This document shows, in pieces, positions 1 to 8,088 of a stretch of 53,263 bases of DNA. The notes under the pieces are model-generated. The model was not told the DNA's origin and did no database searches. It was given only the letters and a program-made list of their open reading frames with translations. Numbering within the stretch: position 1 is the first letter of the stretch; every line of letters begins with the position of its first letter. The stretch spans positions 1 through 53,263 of the forward strand of contig JAEKDP010000016.1 of assembly GCA_016521575.1 (NCBI GenBank). The letters are read 5' to 3'. Source of the stretch: Rhodobacteraceae bacterium F11138. GTDB taxonomy: Bacteria; Pseudomonadota; Alphaproteobacteria; Rhodobacterales; Rhodobacteraceae. The translations under genes and the position numbers were made by a program.

Positions 1-2
1 GA

Positions 3-560
3 TCAAGCCTGATAGACAAACTGACCGCCGACAATGGTGGCAGCAGGCTGGGCCTGGTCCAATTCCTCCAATGGTGCTGCTTCGATGTCGCGGTCCAGGA
101 TCACGATGTCGGCCATCATGCCCGCCCGCAGACGGCCCTTGCGGTCTTCGTTGAATTCCACCCAGGCATTGTCGCGCGTATAGCCTGCCAATGCCTGGCG
201 AAGCGTCAGGCGATCATCAACCCAAGGCTCCGGCAACGTTTTGCCCACCACAGCGGCCTGAATGGAGGGCATGACGTCGATAGGCACCACGGGCCAGTCA
301 GTGTTCAGCACCACCGTGGCGCCGGCTTCCATCAGGCGGCGCATTGGATAGTTCCAGCGCAGCTCCTCGGGGCGCAGAAAGCTGTCGCTGGGATCGCCAT
401 AGTCGAAAAAACCGCCGCCGGGTCCGTGAAGGGGTTGCATGGATGCGACCGCGCCCAGTTCGGCAAACCGGGGCAGATCGGAAGGTGACAGCACTTCGAT
501 ATGCTCAACTCGGTGAAAGGTAGCGCACCAAGCCCGGACAGAGCGGTTCACAAACGACAA
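3..560 (-). pseudogene. C-terminal fragment of a YtcJ-type amidohydrolase
   Basis: The translated segment matches the C-terminal third of metal-dependent amidohydrolases of the YtcJ family (amidohydrolase 3). Seen are the RVEHIEVLSP metal-ligand strand, SMQPLHG, the NTDWPV segment and the closing GRLRAGMMADIVILDRD strand typical of these enzymes. Family members are about 540-600 residues; only about 170 alignable residues remain, and the N-terminal TIM-barrel half with the HxH metal site is missing. The open frame can only begin at TTG, and the residues before RVEHIEV do not look like the family. I read it as a 5'-deleted remnant downstream of the molybdenum hydroxylase operon. Its stop lies at the left window edge. 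Confidence 0.72.
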
Positions 561-662
561 TGCAGCCAGAATTGATTTGGGTGGGACTGTTGCGTTATTC
601 TGGCCTTATGTATCAAACGCACCAAGCTATTCGTGCAACGCGGTCATGCTGATATAGGTCGC

Positions 663-1115
663 TCAGCTCAGCTCCACTCCCTCCATCTCGCCTTTGAAGC
701 TCTCAAAGAATTGGTTTGCCATCTTTTTGGCAAATCCATCAATGATACGCGAGCCAAGCTGAGCGATCTTACCTCCGATCTTTGCCTCTACCACGTAGAC
801 AAGTTCGCAGCCGTCGGGATGATCCGCCAGCGTAATGGTGGCTGTTCCCTTGGCAAATCCGGCCGCACCGCCCTTGCCCTCTCCAATAAGCCGAAGGGAA
901 CGTCCTGGAACCACGTCTACGACGGTGACCGCGCCTCTGAATTTTGCTTTCACCGGCCCAACTTTCTGAACGACGACAGCCTCGAAACCCTCGTCCGGCG
1001 ACCCGGTAACATCTTGCGCCCCGGAAATGCAGGCCTTCAACATTTCCGGTGTCAGGATTGCCTCGAATACAGCGTCGCGCGGGGCCGCGATAATTTGGCT
1101 GTCTTGCATCTCCAT
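663..1115 (-). CDS. coxG: CoxG-like SRPBCC protein, molybdenum hydroxylase accessory
   Basis: This 150-residue protein belongs to the carbon monoxide dehydrogenase subunit G (CoxG) family of START/SRPBCC fold proteins. It starts with a strand containing IIAAPRDAVFEAI, then the typical LKACISGAQDV segment and the C-terminal helix GFAKKMANQFFESFKGEME. CoxG proteins are membrane-associated factors needed for maturation or membrane recruitment of molybdenum hydroxylases; they are not catalytic subunits. It lies 25 bp downstream of the large subunit on the same strand, as the last intact gene of the operon. It lacks the long C-terminal hydrophobic anchor of some CoxG proteins. Family assignment is firm; the client enzyme is inferred from adjacency. 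Confidence 0.85.
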   Translation of the reverse strand: MEMQDSQIIAAPRDAVFEAILTPEMLKACISGAQDVTGSPDEGFEAVVVQKVGPVKAKFRGAVTVVDVVPGRSLRLIGEGKGGAAGFAKGTATITLADHPDGCELVYVVEAKIGGKIAQLGSRIIDGFAKKMANQFFESFKGEMEGVELS

Positions 1116-1140
1116 GGGTGAACTTCCTGTGTTTAGATAC

Positions 1141-3510
1141 TTATTCGAGGTTCTCTGCGGCCATTACGGCCTCAAGAATGCGGCGGGTAGTGAACGGTTG
1201 CTTTGCCACGCGCGCAGCAAGCGGCGACAAGGCATCATTGATCGCCGTGCGCACGGCTCCTGGCGCACCTACTGTCCCAGCTTCACCCACCCCCTTCGCG
1301 CCAAGGCCGGACGCGCGGGTTGGAGTTGTGATATGGTCGACGTGGATAGCCGGCATTTCGCCCGCCATTGGCACCACGTAATCTGCGAGTGTCCCATTGG
1401 TGAATTGGCCATCCTCGGAATACACACACTCTTCGTAGAGCGCCGCACCGATGCCCTGCACGATCCCGCCACGCAGCTGTTCGTCAACCAGAAGCGGGTT
1501 CACGACCGTGCCGCAATCATCCACCACCCAGTAATCAAGCAATTCAACGGTGCCGAGTTCGGAATCGACCTCGAGATGCACGGCGTGAACGCCATTGCTG
1601 GTGATGTAAGGCAAATTCAAGGGAAGGAAGCTTTCCTCGATCGTCATTGGCGGCACTTGCCCAGTCGGGATATCATACGGTCGATAGTGGCACAGCGCGC
1701 CCATCTCAGCGAGCGTCAGGCCAGAGGGACCCTTTAGCCCGATGATCTCGCCGTTGTCGAACGCCAGCGCGCTTGGTTCGCATTGGAGAACCCCGGCCGC
1801 TACCTCAAAAAGCCCGTCGCGCATACGCACGCAGGCGCGCCTTGCTGCCTCCCCGCCAAGAGCCATCCCACGTGACGCCCAGGCGCCGCCACCATAGGGA
1901 GTACGCCCTGTGTCGCCAGAGATCATCCGGACCATGTTCGGTGCGATATCGAATTCACCTGCGATCAATTGACCGAGTGCGGAAAGCGTCCCTTGTCCCT
2001 GATCCGTTACGCTGGTCGCGCAGGTCAGGCTTCCGTCGGGCTGCAAAGTCAGGCGACACGACTCGTTTGCGGCGAGCGGCAGACCGAGAGGTCCATAGAG
2101 TCCTGCTCCGACGCCTGTGAGTTCGACGAAACTGGCAAATCCGATCCCACGATAGATACCGTTTTCTCTTAGCGCCGCCTGTCCGGCTCTGAGCGTCTTG
2201 TAATCCATCGCTTCCATCAGCTTGGCGAGGCAGGCGTCAAGCGAAAGCTCTTCGATCACAAGCCCGGACTGGGTTGCACGAGTTCCTTCGTCCAGTGTGC
2301 TGCGATAGTTAATGCGGCGCATTTCAGCCGGGTCAATTCCTACTGCCCGTGCTGCAAGATCAATCATGTCTTCAGTAATGGCGCAGGCGATGGGTTGGCC
2401 GACACCACGATACGCACCGCTCGGGGCCTTGTTTTGGCGCCATCCGCGCACCTCGGCCCGGAAGGCACCCACTTTGTAGGGGGCGCCGATCATCTGGGCA
2501 GCCTGCATTGCTTCGCCGAAACTGCCACGTGGATGCATGGCATAGGCACCAAACCCGGAATCGACCACCGCGTCTATACCAAGGATGTGCCCCTCGGAAT
2601 CCACCGCCATCCGGCATGTAGCCTTGGCTTCACGCGCATGTGCGTCAGAGGTGAAAGATTCCAGCCGGTCCACGATGTATTTTATTGGCCTGCCCAACCG
2701 CTTTGACACCGCCACCGCCGCGAGTTCGTCCGCGTATGCATGCAGCTTCAGACCAAAAGCACCCCCCACGTCGGGAGCCACTACGCGTATGGATTGCGGC
2801 GACAGCCCTAATTGAGCGGCATAGACCTCTCGCATTTGCCAAGGCACCTGGTGTGATTGCCAAACCTCGAGTTCCTCGGCGCGAGGATCCCAATGCGCTA
2901 TGATCCCGCGCGGTTCCAGAGTCACCCCTGTCTGGCGGCCAAAAGCGAAACTCTCCTCGACCACATGAGCCGCGTTTTCGAAGGCGTCTGATACATCCTC
3001 GGCTCCGAACCGGTGGTGAAGCGAGAGGTTGTTGTCGAAACTACTATGAACCGCCGCTGCACTGTCGGACTGTGCCTCCGCGATAGAACACGCAGCCGGT
3101 AGCTCTTCCCAGTCCACGAACACCAACTCGGCCGCATCTTCGGCCGCGGCCCGGCTCTCGGCAACCACGGCGACCACGGTCTCGCCTTGGAAACAGCTTT
3201 CTTCGATCGCCAATGGTGGCTGAGGCGCCGAAGCATGGCCTGGCACTCCGGGCGGATTGGTGTCGAATGGCGCGCAGATCTCTGCCAGTTCTTTGCCGTC
3301 AATTGCGGCGACAACCCCGGGCATCTGAAGCGCATCTGCAGTTTCGATACACAGGATACGCCCATGAGCGAACGGCGCGCGCACGAACGCGATATGAAGC
3401 ATGCCTGGCAGCGCTATGTCGTCGACGTAACTGCCCCGCCCTTCGACCAGAAGGCGTGCGCTTTCGCGTGGCATCGGCGCGCCGACAGCTTTTGAAACCA
3501 GCTTATTCAT
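1141..3510 (-). CDS. Molybdenum hydroxylase large (Mo-pterin) subunit, CoxL/XdhB-like
   Basis: This is a 789-residue xanthine-oxidase-family molybdopterin subunit. It begins with the aldehyde oxidase a/b hammerhead (SARLLVEGRGSYVDDI, residues 17-32), then EPRG (199-202), GGAFG (249-253), AYRGVGQP (366-373), the QGQGT segment and the catalytic-glutamate motif GVGEAG (Glu743). The active-site loop is AYRG, not the AYxCSFR of true CO dehydrogenase, so no Cys can bind copper: this is a hydroxylase of an organic substrate. The start ATG at 3510 overlaps the small-subunit stop by 8 bp; an open frame extends further upstream but lies inside the small subunit. Order M-S-L-G matches cox-type operons. 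Substrate unknown; an N-heterocycle or aldehyde is typical for the family. Confidence 0.93.
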   Translation of the reverse strand: MNKLVSKAVGAPMPRESARLLVEGRGSYVDDIALPGMLHIAFVRAPFAHGRILCIETADALQMPGVVAAIDGKELAEICAPFDTNPPGVPGHASAPQPPLAIEESCFQGETVVAVVAESRAAAEDAAELVFVDWEELPAACSIAEAQSDSAAAVHSSFDNNLSLHHRFGAEDVSDAFENAAHVVEESFAFGRQTGVTLEPRGIIAHWDPRAEELEVWQSHQVPWQMREVYAAQLGLSPQSIRVVAPDVGGAFGLKLHAYADELAAVAVSKRLGRPIKYIVDRLESFTSDAHAREAKATCRMAVDSEGHILGIDAVVDSGFGAYAMHPRGSFGEAMQAAQMIGAPYKVGAFRAEVRGWRQNKAPSGAYRGVGQPIACAITEDMIDLAARAVGIDPAEMRRINYRSTLDEGTRATQSGLVIEELSLDACLAKLMEAMDYKTLRAGQAALRENGIYRGIGFASFVELTGVGAGLYGPLGLPLAANESCRLTLQPDGSLTCATSVTDQGQGTLSALGQLIAGEFDIAPNMVRMISGDTGRTPYGGGAWASRGMALGGEAARRACVRMRDGLFEVAAGVLQCEPSALAFDNGEIIGLKGPSGLTLAEMGALCHYRPYDIPTGQVPPMTIEESFLPLNLPYITSNGVHAVHLEVDSELGTVELLDYWVVDDCGTVVNPLLVDEQLRGGIVQGIGAALYEECVYSEDGQFTNGTLADYVVPMAGEMPAIHVDHITTPTRASGLGAKGVGEAGTVGAPGAVRTAINDALSPLAARVAKQPFTTRRILEAVMAAENLE

Positions 3511-3988
3511 CGGCCATCTCGCGCAAGGTTTCAGCAGCATCTGAAATCGCCTCAACGATGGCTTGATAACCTGTACAGCGGCAAAGATTGCCCGAAATCG
3601 CATCACGGATTTCTTCGCGGCGCGGTGCCGTATTGCCGGCCAGCAACTCTCGTGCGGTCATGATCATCCCGGGCGTGCAATAGCCGCATTGGAAGGCATT
3701 TCGGGCCACGAACGCATTCTGTAGGGCGGCTACATCGTGGTCGCTCCCCAGATGCTCGATCGTTTCGATCTCTGCCCCATCTACTTGTACGGCAAGTGTC
3801 AGGCAGGAACGCACCACGACCCCATCCATGACGACGTTGCAGGCGCCACAGACCCCATGCTCGCACCCTATGTGCGTACCGGTTTCACCAAATTCATGAC
3901 GCAATAGATCGCCGAGATGTCCCCGTGTCGTGGCAGGAACCGAGACATCTCGCCCGTTGAGGGTGAAACGGATTGTATCCTCAGACAT
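3503..3988 (-). CDS. Molybdenum hydroxylase small subunit, 2x[2Fe-2S]
   Basis: This 161-residue CoxS-type subunit passes electrons from the Mo site to FAD. The N-terminal plant-type ferredoxin domain has CEHGVCGAC and a later Cys (RSCLTL). The C-terminal helical domain has CGYCTPGM and CRCTGY, so all eight cluster ligands are present. The true start is ATG 3988 (MSEDTIRF); residues readable upstream belong to the FAD-subunit gene in another frame. It overlaps the FAD subunit by 8 bp upstream and the large subunit by 8 bp downstream, which implies translational coupling. Length is standard for the family. Confidence 0.95.
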   Translation of the reverse strand: MSEDTIRFTLNGRDVSVPATTRGHLGDLLRHEFGETGTHIGCEHGVCGACNVVMDGVVVRSCLTLAVQVDGAEIETIEHLGSDHDVAALQNAFVARNAFQCGYCTPGMIMTARELLAGNTAPRREEIRDAISGNLCRCTGYQAIVEAISDAAETLREMADE

Positions 3989-4844
3989 CGGCAAACTCCA
4001 TTGCAGCGTGCAGGCAGCGTTCGGCCAGCGCACGATATTGTCGGCGGCGCATCTGCGGTGTCGCGAGCGGACTTTCCATCGGATGGACTTGGTCTGCGAC
4101 GGCTTGGGACAGATCGGTGATGAGACCCGGGTTGGGCGCTTTGCCCAAAGCGATATCAGCCACGTTTTCCAGCAAAAGAGGCGCGGGTTCGGATCCAAAA
4201 GCGACGAGATCAAAGGCTGCGATGACGCCGCTGTCGACATGGATCTGACCGGCAAGGCCAAGCGTCGCGAAATCGCCCCGGCGCGCAGCCACTTCGTCGA
4301 ACACCGGGCGCGCGCCTTTGGGTGCGACGGGAAAACGCGCCTCGATCAGCATTTCATGCGGTGCGCGTTGGGTCTCATAGAGCCCTTCAAAAAATTCGCG
4401 CGCAGCCACCTCGCGAGTTCCGTCCGTGCTGGCAAGGACAAGGGTAGCGCCAAGCGCCACAGCACATGCTGGCATTTCCGCCGCCGGATCACCATAGGCC
4501 AGGCTCCCACAAGTCGTCCCGCGATTCCGGATCGCCGGATGAGCAACATGAGGCAACGCCTTGCCAATCAGCGGCAGGGCCTTGGTCGCTTCGTCGCTGG
4601 CCATGAGTTGGGCATGACGCACAAGCGGTCCAATGCGAACTTCGTCATCTCCGATCTCGATTTGGTCGAGACCCGGCACATGGTTGATGTCCACCACGAG
4701 TTCAGGCACCTGCAGCCGCAAATTGAGTGCAGCAACCAGACTTTGACCACCTGCGAGAACGATGGCGTCCTCTGTATTCGCGAGCGTGCTCAGTGCGTGA
4801 TCAAGAGACGTGGCCCGTATGTAGGCAAAGTTCGCGCTTTTCAT
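3981..4844 (-). CDS. Molybdenum hydroxylase FAD-binding medium subunit, CoxM-like
   Basis: This 287-residue subunit has the two FAD motifs of the molybdopterin dehydrogenase FAD-binding family: AGGQSL near residue 32 and IRNRGTTCGSLAYGDPAAE near residue 105. A CO-dehydrogenase flavoprotein C-terminal domain follows. It transfers electrons from the 2Fe-2S subunit to the final acceptor. It lies 12 bp downstream of the TRAP permease dctM and overlaps the small subunit by 8 bp, so uptake and hydroxylation genes are co-transcribed. Length and motifs are complete. Confidence 0.94.
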   Translation of the reverse strand: MKSANFAYIRATSLDHALSTLANTEDAIVLAGGQSLVAALNLRLQVPELVVDINHVPGLDQIEIGDDEVRIGPLVRHAQLMASDEATKALPLIGKALPHVAHPAIRNRGTTCGSLAYGDPAAEMPACAVALGATLVLASTDGTREVAAREFFEGLYETQRAPHEMLIEARFPVAPKGARPVFDEVAARRGDFATLGLAGQIHVDSGVIAAFDLVAFGSEPAPLLLENVADIALGKAPNPGLITDLSQAVADQVHPMESPLATPQMRRRQYRALAERCLHAAMEFADV

Positions 4845-4856
4845 CTTGTCACCTCG

Positions 4857-6179
4857 TCAGCGGATCAATTCGGGCAGCCAACTCACCGTGCCCGGCAGGA
4901 ATAGTATGAGCGCAAGCACCGCGAATTCGAGGAGCAAGAACGGAATAACGGCCCTGTAGATTGTGGTCATGGCGAGTGGTCTGTCAGCCACGCTCTGCAT
5001 CAGAAAAAGAAGGAGCCCGAAAGGCGGCGTCGTCAAGCTGATCTCCAGCGCGATCAGCATGAGAACACCGAACCAAACTGGATCCACCCCGATGGTGACG
5101 ACGATGGGCATGAAAATCGGCAGGGTCAGCATCATCATTGACACTTGGTCCATGAAGCAGCCGAGAAAGATCAGGATCGCCAGCATGAAGATCACCAGCA
5201 TCGTGTTCGATACGTTTGCGCTGGTGACAATTGACGACATCTCTTGCGTTGCGCCTGAGAAGGCAAGGATCTGTGAAAATGTACCGGAGGTGCAGATAAT
5301 GAGCAGGATCATGGCACTAAACTTGAGCGTCTCGCTCACCGACAGGATCATCGCCTTGATCGACAGCGCGCGATAGGCCGCTGCGGCGACCAGCGTGGCC
5401 AGGACACCGAGTGCCGCGCTTTCGGTTGGTGTGGCGATGCCCATGAACATTGATCCGACAACCACCACGAACACGCCTATAAGCGGCACGACATGGGTAA
5501 AGATCGGCAGAATTCGCTCCCTAAGACTCAGGACCGGCCCATCATACCGTGGCGCGATCTCCGGATTGCTGAGGCAGCGCGCAATGATGTAGGCCAGAAA
5601 CAACACGGCCATTATCGCTCCGGGCACGATCGCCGCGATCAGCAAGTCATTGATCGAAATCCGCGCGAGCGAGCCAAGCAGAACGCCAAGACCAGAGGGC
5701 GGTATCAACATGGCGATTCCGCCGACCGCAAGGATCGGACCGATCGAGATACTCGTGGAATATCCACGGTCGCTCATTTGCGGGAATAGCGTGCGTCCCA
5801 GTACTGCCGCGTTGGCCAGCGTAGAGCCCGATAAAGACGAGAATACGGTGCCGCCCAGAACCGCAACGATCGACAAGCGACCGGGCACTTTACTAATCAG
5901 ACGGTCGATGGCGTCGATGGATTTCTGCGCCATTCCTGTCTGCAACATGATCTCGCCCATCAAGACAAACAGCGGAATTGGTACCAGAGAGTATTGCCCT
6001 GCGGTCGAACGCATGCTGCGCACCATCTGGGTAAGCCCCATGTCGCCGCCCAGGAAAATCAATGCTCCGATGATATTTACGGCGAGAAACGAAAACATCA
6101 CCGGCACGCTCAGCAACAGCAAGATCAGGACGCTGCCGAACATCAGCGAAATTACAAAAATCCACTCAGGCATTGTCAT
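4857..6179 (-). CDS. dctM: TRAP transporter large permease (DctM), first system
   Basis: A very hydrophobic protein of about 440 residues with roughly a dozen membrane spans and DctM family landmarks: PIPLFVLMGEIM, the SSLSGSTLANAAVLG segment, and MLIPPSG. It is the channel-forming subunit of a tripartite ATP-independent periplasmic transporter, which imports organic acids with sodium. Two in-frame ATGs (6179 and 6173) follow an AGGAG; either is plausible and both overlap the dctQ stop. No dctP gene is adjacent. The likely binding protein is the dctP at 15033, which shares the predicted GntR operator. The substrate is probably that of the surrounding oxygenase operon (inference). Confidence 0.92.
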   Translation of the reverse strand: MTMPEWIFVISLMFGSVLILLLLSVPVMFSFLAVNIIGALIFLGGDMGLTQMVRSMRSTAGQYSLVPIPLFVLMGEIMLQTGMAQKSIDAIDRLISKVPGRLSIVAVLGGTVFSSLSGSTLANAAVLGRTLFPQMSDRGYSTSISIGPILAVGGIAMLIPPSGLGVLLGSLARISINDLLIAAIVPGAIMAVLFLAYIIARCLSNPEIAPRYDGPVLSLRERILPIFTHVVPLIGVFVVVVGSMFMGIATPTESAALGVLATLVAAAAYRALSIKAMILSVSETLKFSAMILLIICTSGTFSQILAFSGATQEMSSIVTSANVSNTMLVIFMLAILIFLGCFMDQVSMMMLTLPIFMPIVVTIGVDPVWFGVLMLIALEISLTTPPFGLLLFLMQSVADRPLAMTTIYRAVIPFLLLEFAVLALILFLPGTVSWLPELIR

Positions 6180-6678
6180 GAGCTCCTGTAAGGGCTGCAC
6201 GGTGGGCGGGCGAGCCGAGTGCCAACCAGATCCGGCGCGAAAATTCGATCACGAGCAATGCGAGCGCGAGCGGGACTTGCCACTGCAGCATCCATTCGCT
6301 CACCACCACATCGTCGAAGAGGAATCTTCCATGCTGGTAAGACTGAACCAGAACATCGAACGCGTAGCGAAGCGTGACAGCCGTCGCCACCAGACCGATC
6401 ACATCCGTAAGAAGCAAAACCCGCGCCCGTGCGCGTCGGCCGAGCGAGTCAAGAACGATCGTTACCCTCAGATGGCCATCGTTATACAACAGCCAGGGTG
6501 CGGCGAGCATCGCCAGGCTGAAAATAGCGTATTCCGAGAATTGCACGCTGCCGCGAATCGAGCCGAAATTGAATAGTCGCAGGATCGCTTCGGCGCCGAT
6601 CACGACAACAAGAAACACCAGCAATAGCCCGGCAACAATCGCAAGACTCAGCAAAATTACTTTGTAAATTCGTCCCAT
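6166..6678 (-). CDS. dctQ: TRAP transporter small permease (DctQ), first system
   Basis: This 170-residue membrane protein has four predicted hydrophobic segments and DctQ features (RLFNFGSIRGSVQFSEYAIF, then RVTIVLDSLGRRAR). DctQ bridges the binding protein and DctM. An ATG at 6678 with AAGG five bases upstream, and a GTG at 6684 with GGAGG nine bases upstream, compete as starts; the protein differs by two residues. Its end overlaps the start of dctM. It follows the asparaginase-like gene after a 60-bp gap, the widest in this part of the operon, so a weak internal promoter is possible there. Confidence 0.88.
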   Translation of the reverse strand: MGRIYKVILLSLAIVAGLLLVFLVVVIGAEAILRLFNFGSIRGSVQFSEYAIFSLAMLAAPWLLYNDGHLRVTIVLDSLGRRARARVLLLTDVIGLVATAVTLRYAFDVLVQSYQHGRFLFDDVVVSEWMLQWQVPLALALLVIEFSRRIWLALGSPAHRAALTGAHDNA

Positions 6679-6742
6679 GGGCACCTTGGCGAACCTCCGT
6701 AGCTGGCTAGTGTGGGGCCGTGTTCTATTGCTGAACCTTCAG

Positions 6743-7756
6743 TCAGGTCTTGCGCGGGGTGGGCGGAAGGCGCCCCCAAGTCTGGAGGAGGTCTTCTATT
6801 GCGTCGCGGTCTGAATTCGAAGCCAGTGCCAATAATACGAGGATGCGGGCCTTTTGAACGCTTAAACCACCGCCGCCCAAAATACCGTCTGCCCGGTTAT
6901 AAGGCTGAACCGGCACGCCGCCGCGCGTTGCACGGCTTGATTGGACGACAACGACGCCTGCTGCGACTGCTTCGAGCATGGCGGCACGGTCCCCCGGCGC
7001 GGCACGCCCCGGCGGCATCCCGGCGACGATGATCCCCTCTGCCCTGGCAGAGGTCAGGGCGCGGATAGCGGTCCCGTCAGAGCCGGCATAGGACAAGGCG
7101 ATGTCCACGCGGGGCACAGCGCCTGCTGGCAAATCCAGTACCTTAGGTGCCGGTATCGGTGCCCGGGCCATGAATAGACCTCCGTCTGCATCGACCCGCC
7201 CGAGTGGACCGAACTCCGGCGCTTCGAAGGCATCGAGCGCAAAGTTCGACGTTTTGGTCACGTCAGACGCCGCAAAGAGTTGACCATTCATACAGGCGTA
7301 GACACCAGCAGGTGCCTGCGTTGCGGCAGAAACCGCCGAACGCAGGTTTACCATCGCGTCGCTCGCGGCCGTGTTGGGCGGGCGTTGTGCGCCGGATAGA
7401 ATGACTGGCTTTGTTACGTGGCAGGTTGCTTCGATGAAGAACGCAGTCTCCTCCAGCGTGGCGGTCCCGTGAGTGATGACGACCCCCGCGATATTTGCCT
7501 GTGCGTCCAAAGCCATCACGACACCGGCAAGTTCGATCCAATCATCGACGGAAATTCCCGTCGATGGCAGCATGCGGAATGGCACCAGTTCAAGATCGAC
7601 ACCGTCAAGCCCGAGGTTCATACCCCTTACAATTTTGTCGACGGGATTGATCCGACCAGTGTCCCCATAGTCGACCCAATCGAAAGGGTGCGCACCCTCC
7701 ATCGCAATGGTGCCTCCTGCGCCAACTACGGCTACGCGGCAACCTGCAGCGCTCAT
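6743..7756 (-). CDS. L-asparaginase-family hydrolase with altered active site
   Basis: A 337-residue member of the asparaginase/glutaminase family. GGTIA (Thr16) supplies the usual nucleophile, and HGTATLEETAFF (residues 96-107) and DVTKT (Lys168) supply the second catalytic set. In type II asparaginases the second motif is HGTDT, and its Asp contacts the substrate alpha-amino group. Here that Asp is Ala99, and the preceding SQ substrate pair reads ST (residues 66-67). The Thr-Lys machinery is therefore kept while amino-acid recognition looks lost. No signal peptide is present, so it acts in the cytoplasm. Its ATG overlaps the Rieske ferredoxin stop (ATGA). I infer an amidase acting on a pathway intermediate rather than free asparagine. 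Confidence 0.85.
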   Translation of the reverse strand: MSAAGCRVAVVGAGGTIAMEGAHPFDWVDYGDTGRINPVDKIVRGMNLGLDGVDLELVPFRMLPSTGISVDDWIELAGVVMALDAQANIAGVVITHGTATLEETAFFIEATCHVTKPVILSGAQRPPNTAASDAMVNLRSAVSAATQAPAGVYACMNGQLFAASDVTKTSNFALDAFEAPEFGPLGRVDADGGLFMARAPIPAPKVLDLPAGAVPRVDIALSYAGSDGTAIRALTSARAEGIIVAGMPPGRAAPGDRAAMLEAVAAGVVVVQSSRATRGGVPVQPYNRADGILGGGGLSVQKARILVLLALASNSDRDAIEDLLQTWGRLPPTPRKT

Positions 7757-8070
7757 AGCTGTACCTGCACTTGTCCGTTCTCGACGCGCACAGAGTAGCT
7801 TTTCACCGGTTTCTCGACGGGTTCACCGCAGGCCTCGCCATTGCGGTAGTCGAACAAACCACCATGGAGCGGGCATTCCAGAACGCAGTCTTCCGTATCG
7901 CAATAGCCTTCGGACAGAAATGCTCGGCCATGGGTACACAGGTCATCGACGCAATAGTAGGACCCTGCATCATTGACGAGGCACAGGCGCGCGCCATCAA
8001 TTTCGAAAGCACGCGCTTCTCCATCAGGTAAATCGCCTTCTGCGCAGAGCGTAGACCAGCTTGTGCTCAT
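7753..8070 (-). CDS. Rieske [2Fe-2S] ferredoxin, oxygenase component
   Basis: A 105-residue Rieske ferredoxin of the bacterial aromatic-dioxygenase type. Cys45-x-His47 (CTHG) and Cys66-x2-His69 (CPLHGG) are the cluster ligands. It lacks a second domain, so it is a soluble electron carrier between the reductase (13749) and the oxygenase (11451). The start at 8070 is chosen because AAGGA lies eight bases upstream; an ATG at 8085 has no good ribosome site. It sits 18 bp after the PyrD-like gene and overlaps the asparaginase-like gene by 4 bp. Confidence 0.93.
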   Translation of the reverse strand: MSTSWSTLCAEGDLPDGEARAFEIDGARLCLVNDAGSYYCVDDLCTHGRAFLSEGYCDTEDCVLECPLHGGLFDYRNGEACGEPVEKPVKSYSVRVENGQVQVQL

Positions 8071-8088
8071 TAATTCATCCTTCATATT

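Noticed and set aside
1141-4844. Annotation as carbon monoxide dehydrogenase
   Set aside because: The active-site loop is AYRGVGQP and lacks the Cys of AYxCSFR that binds copper in true CO dehydrogenase.
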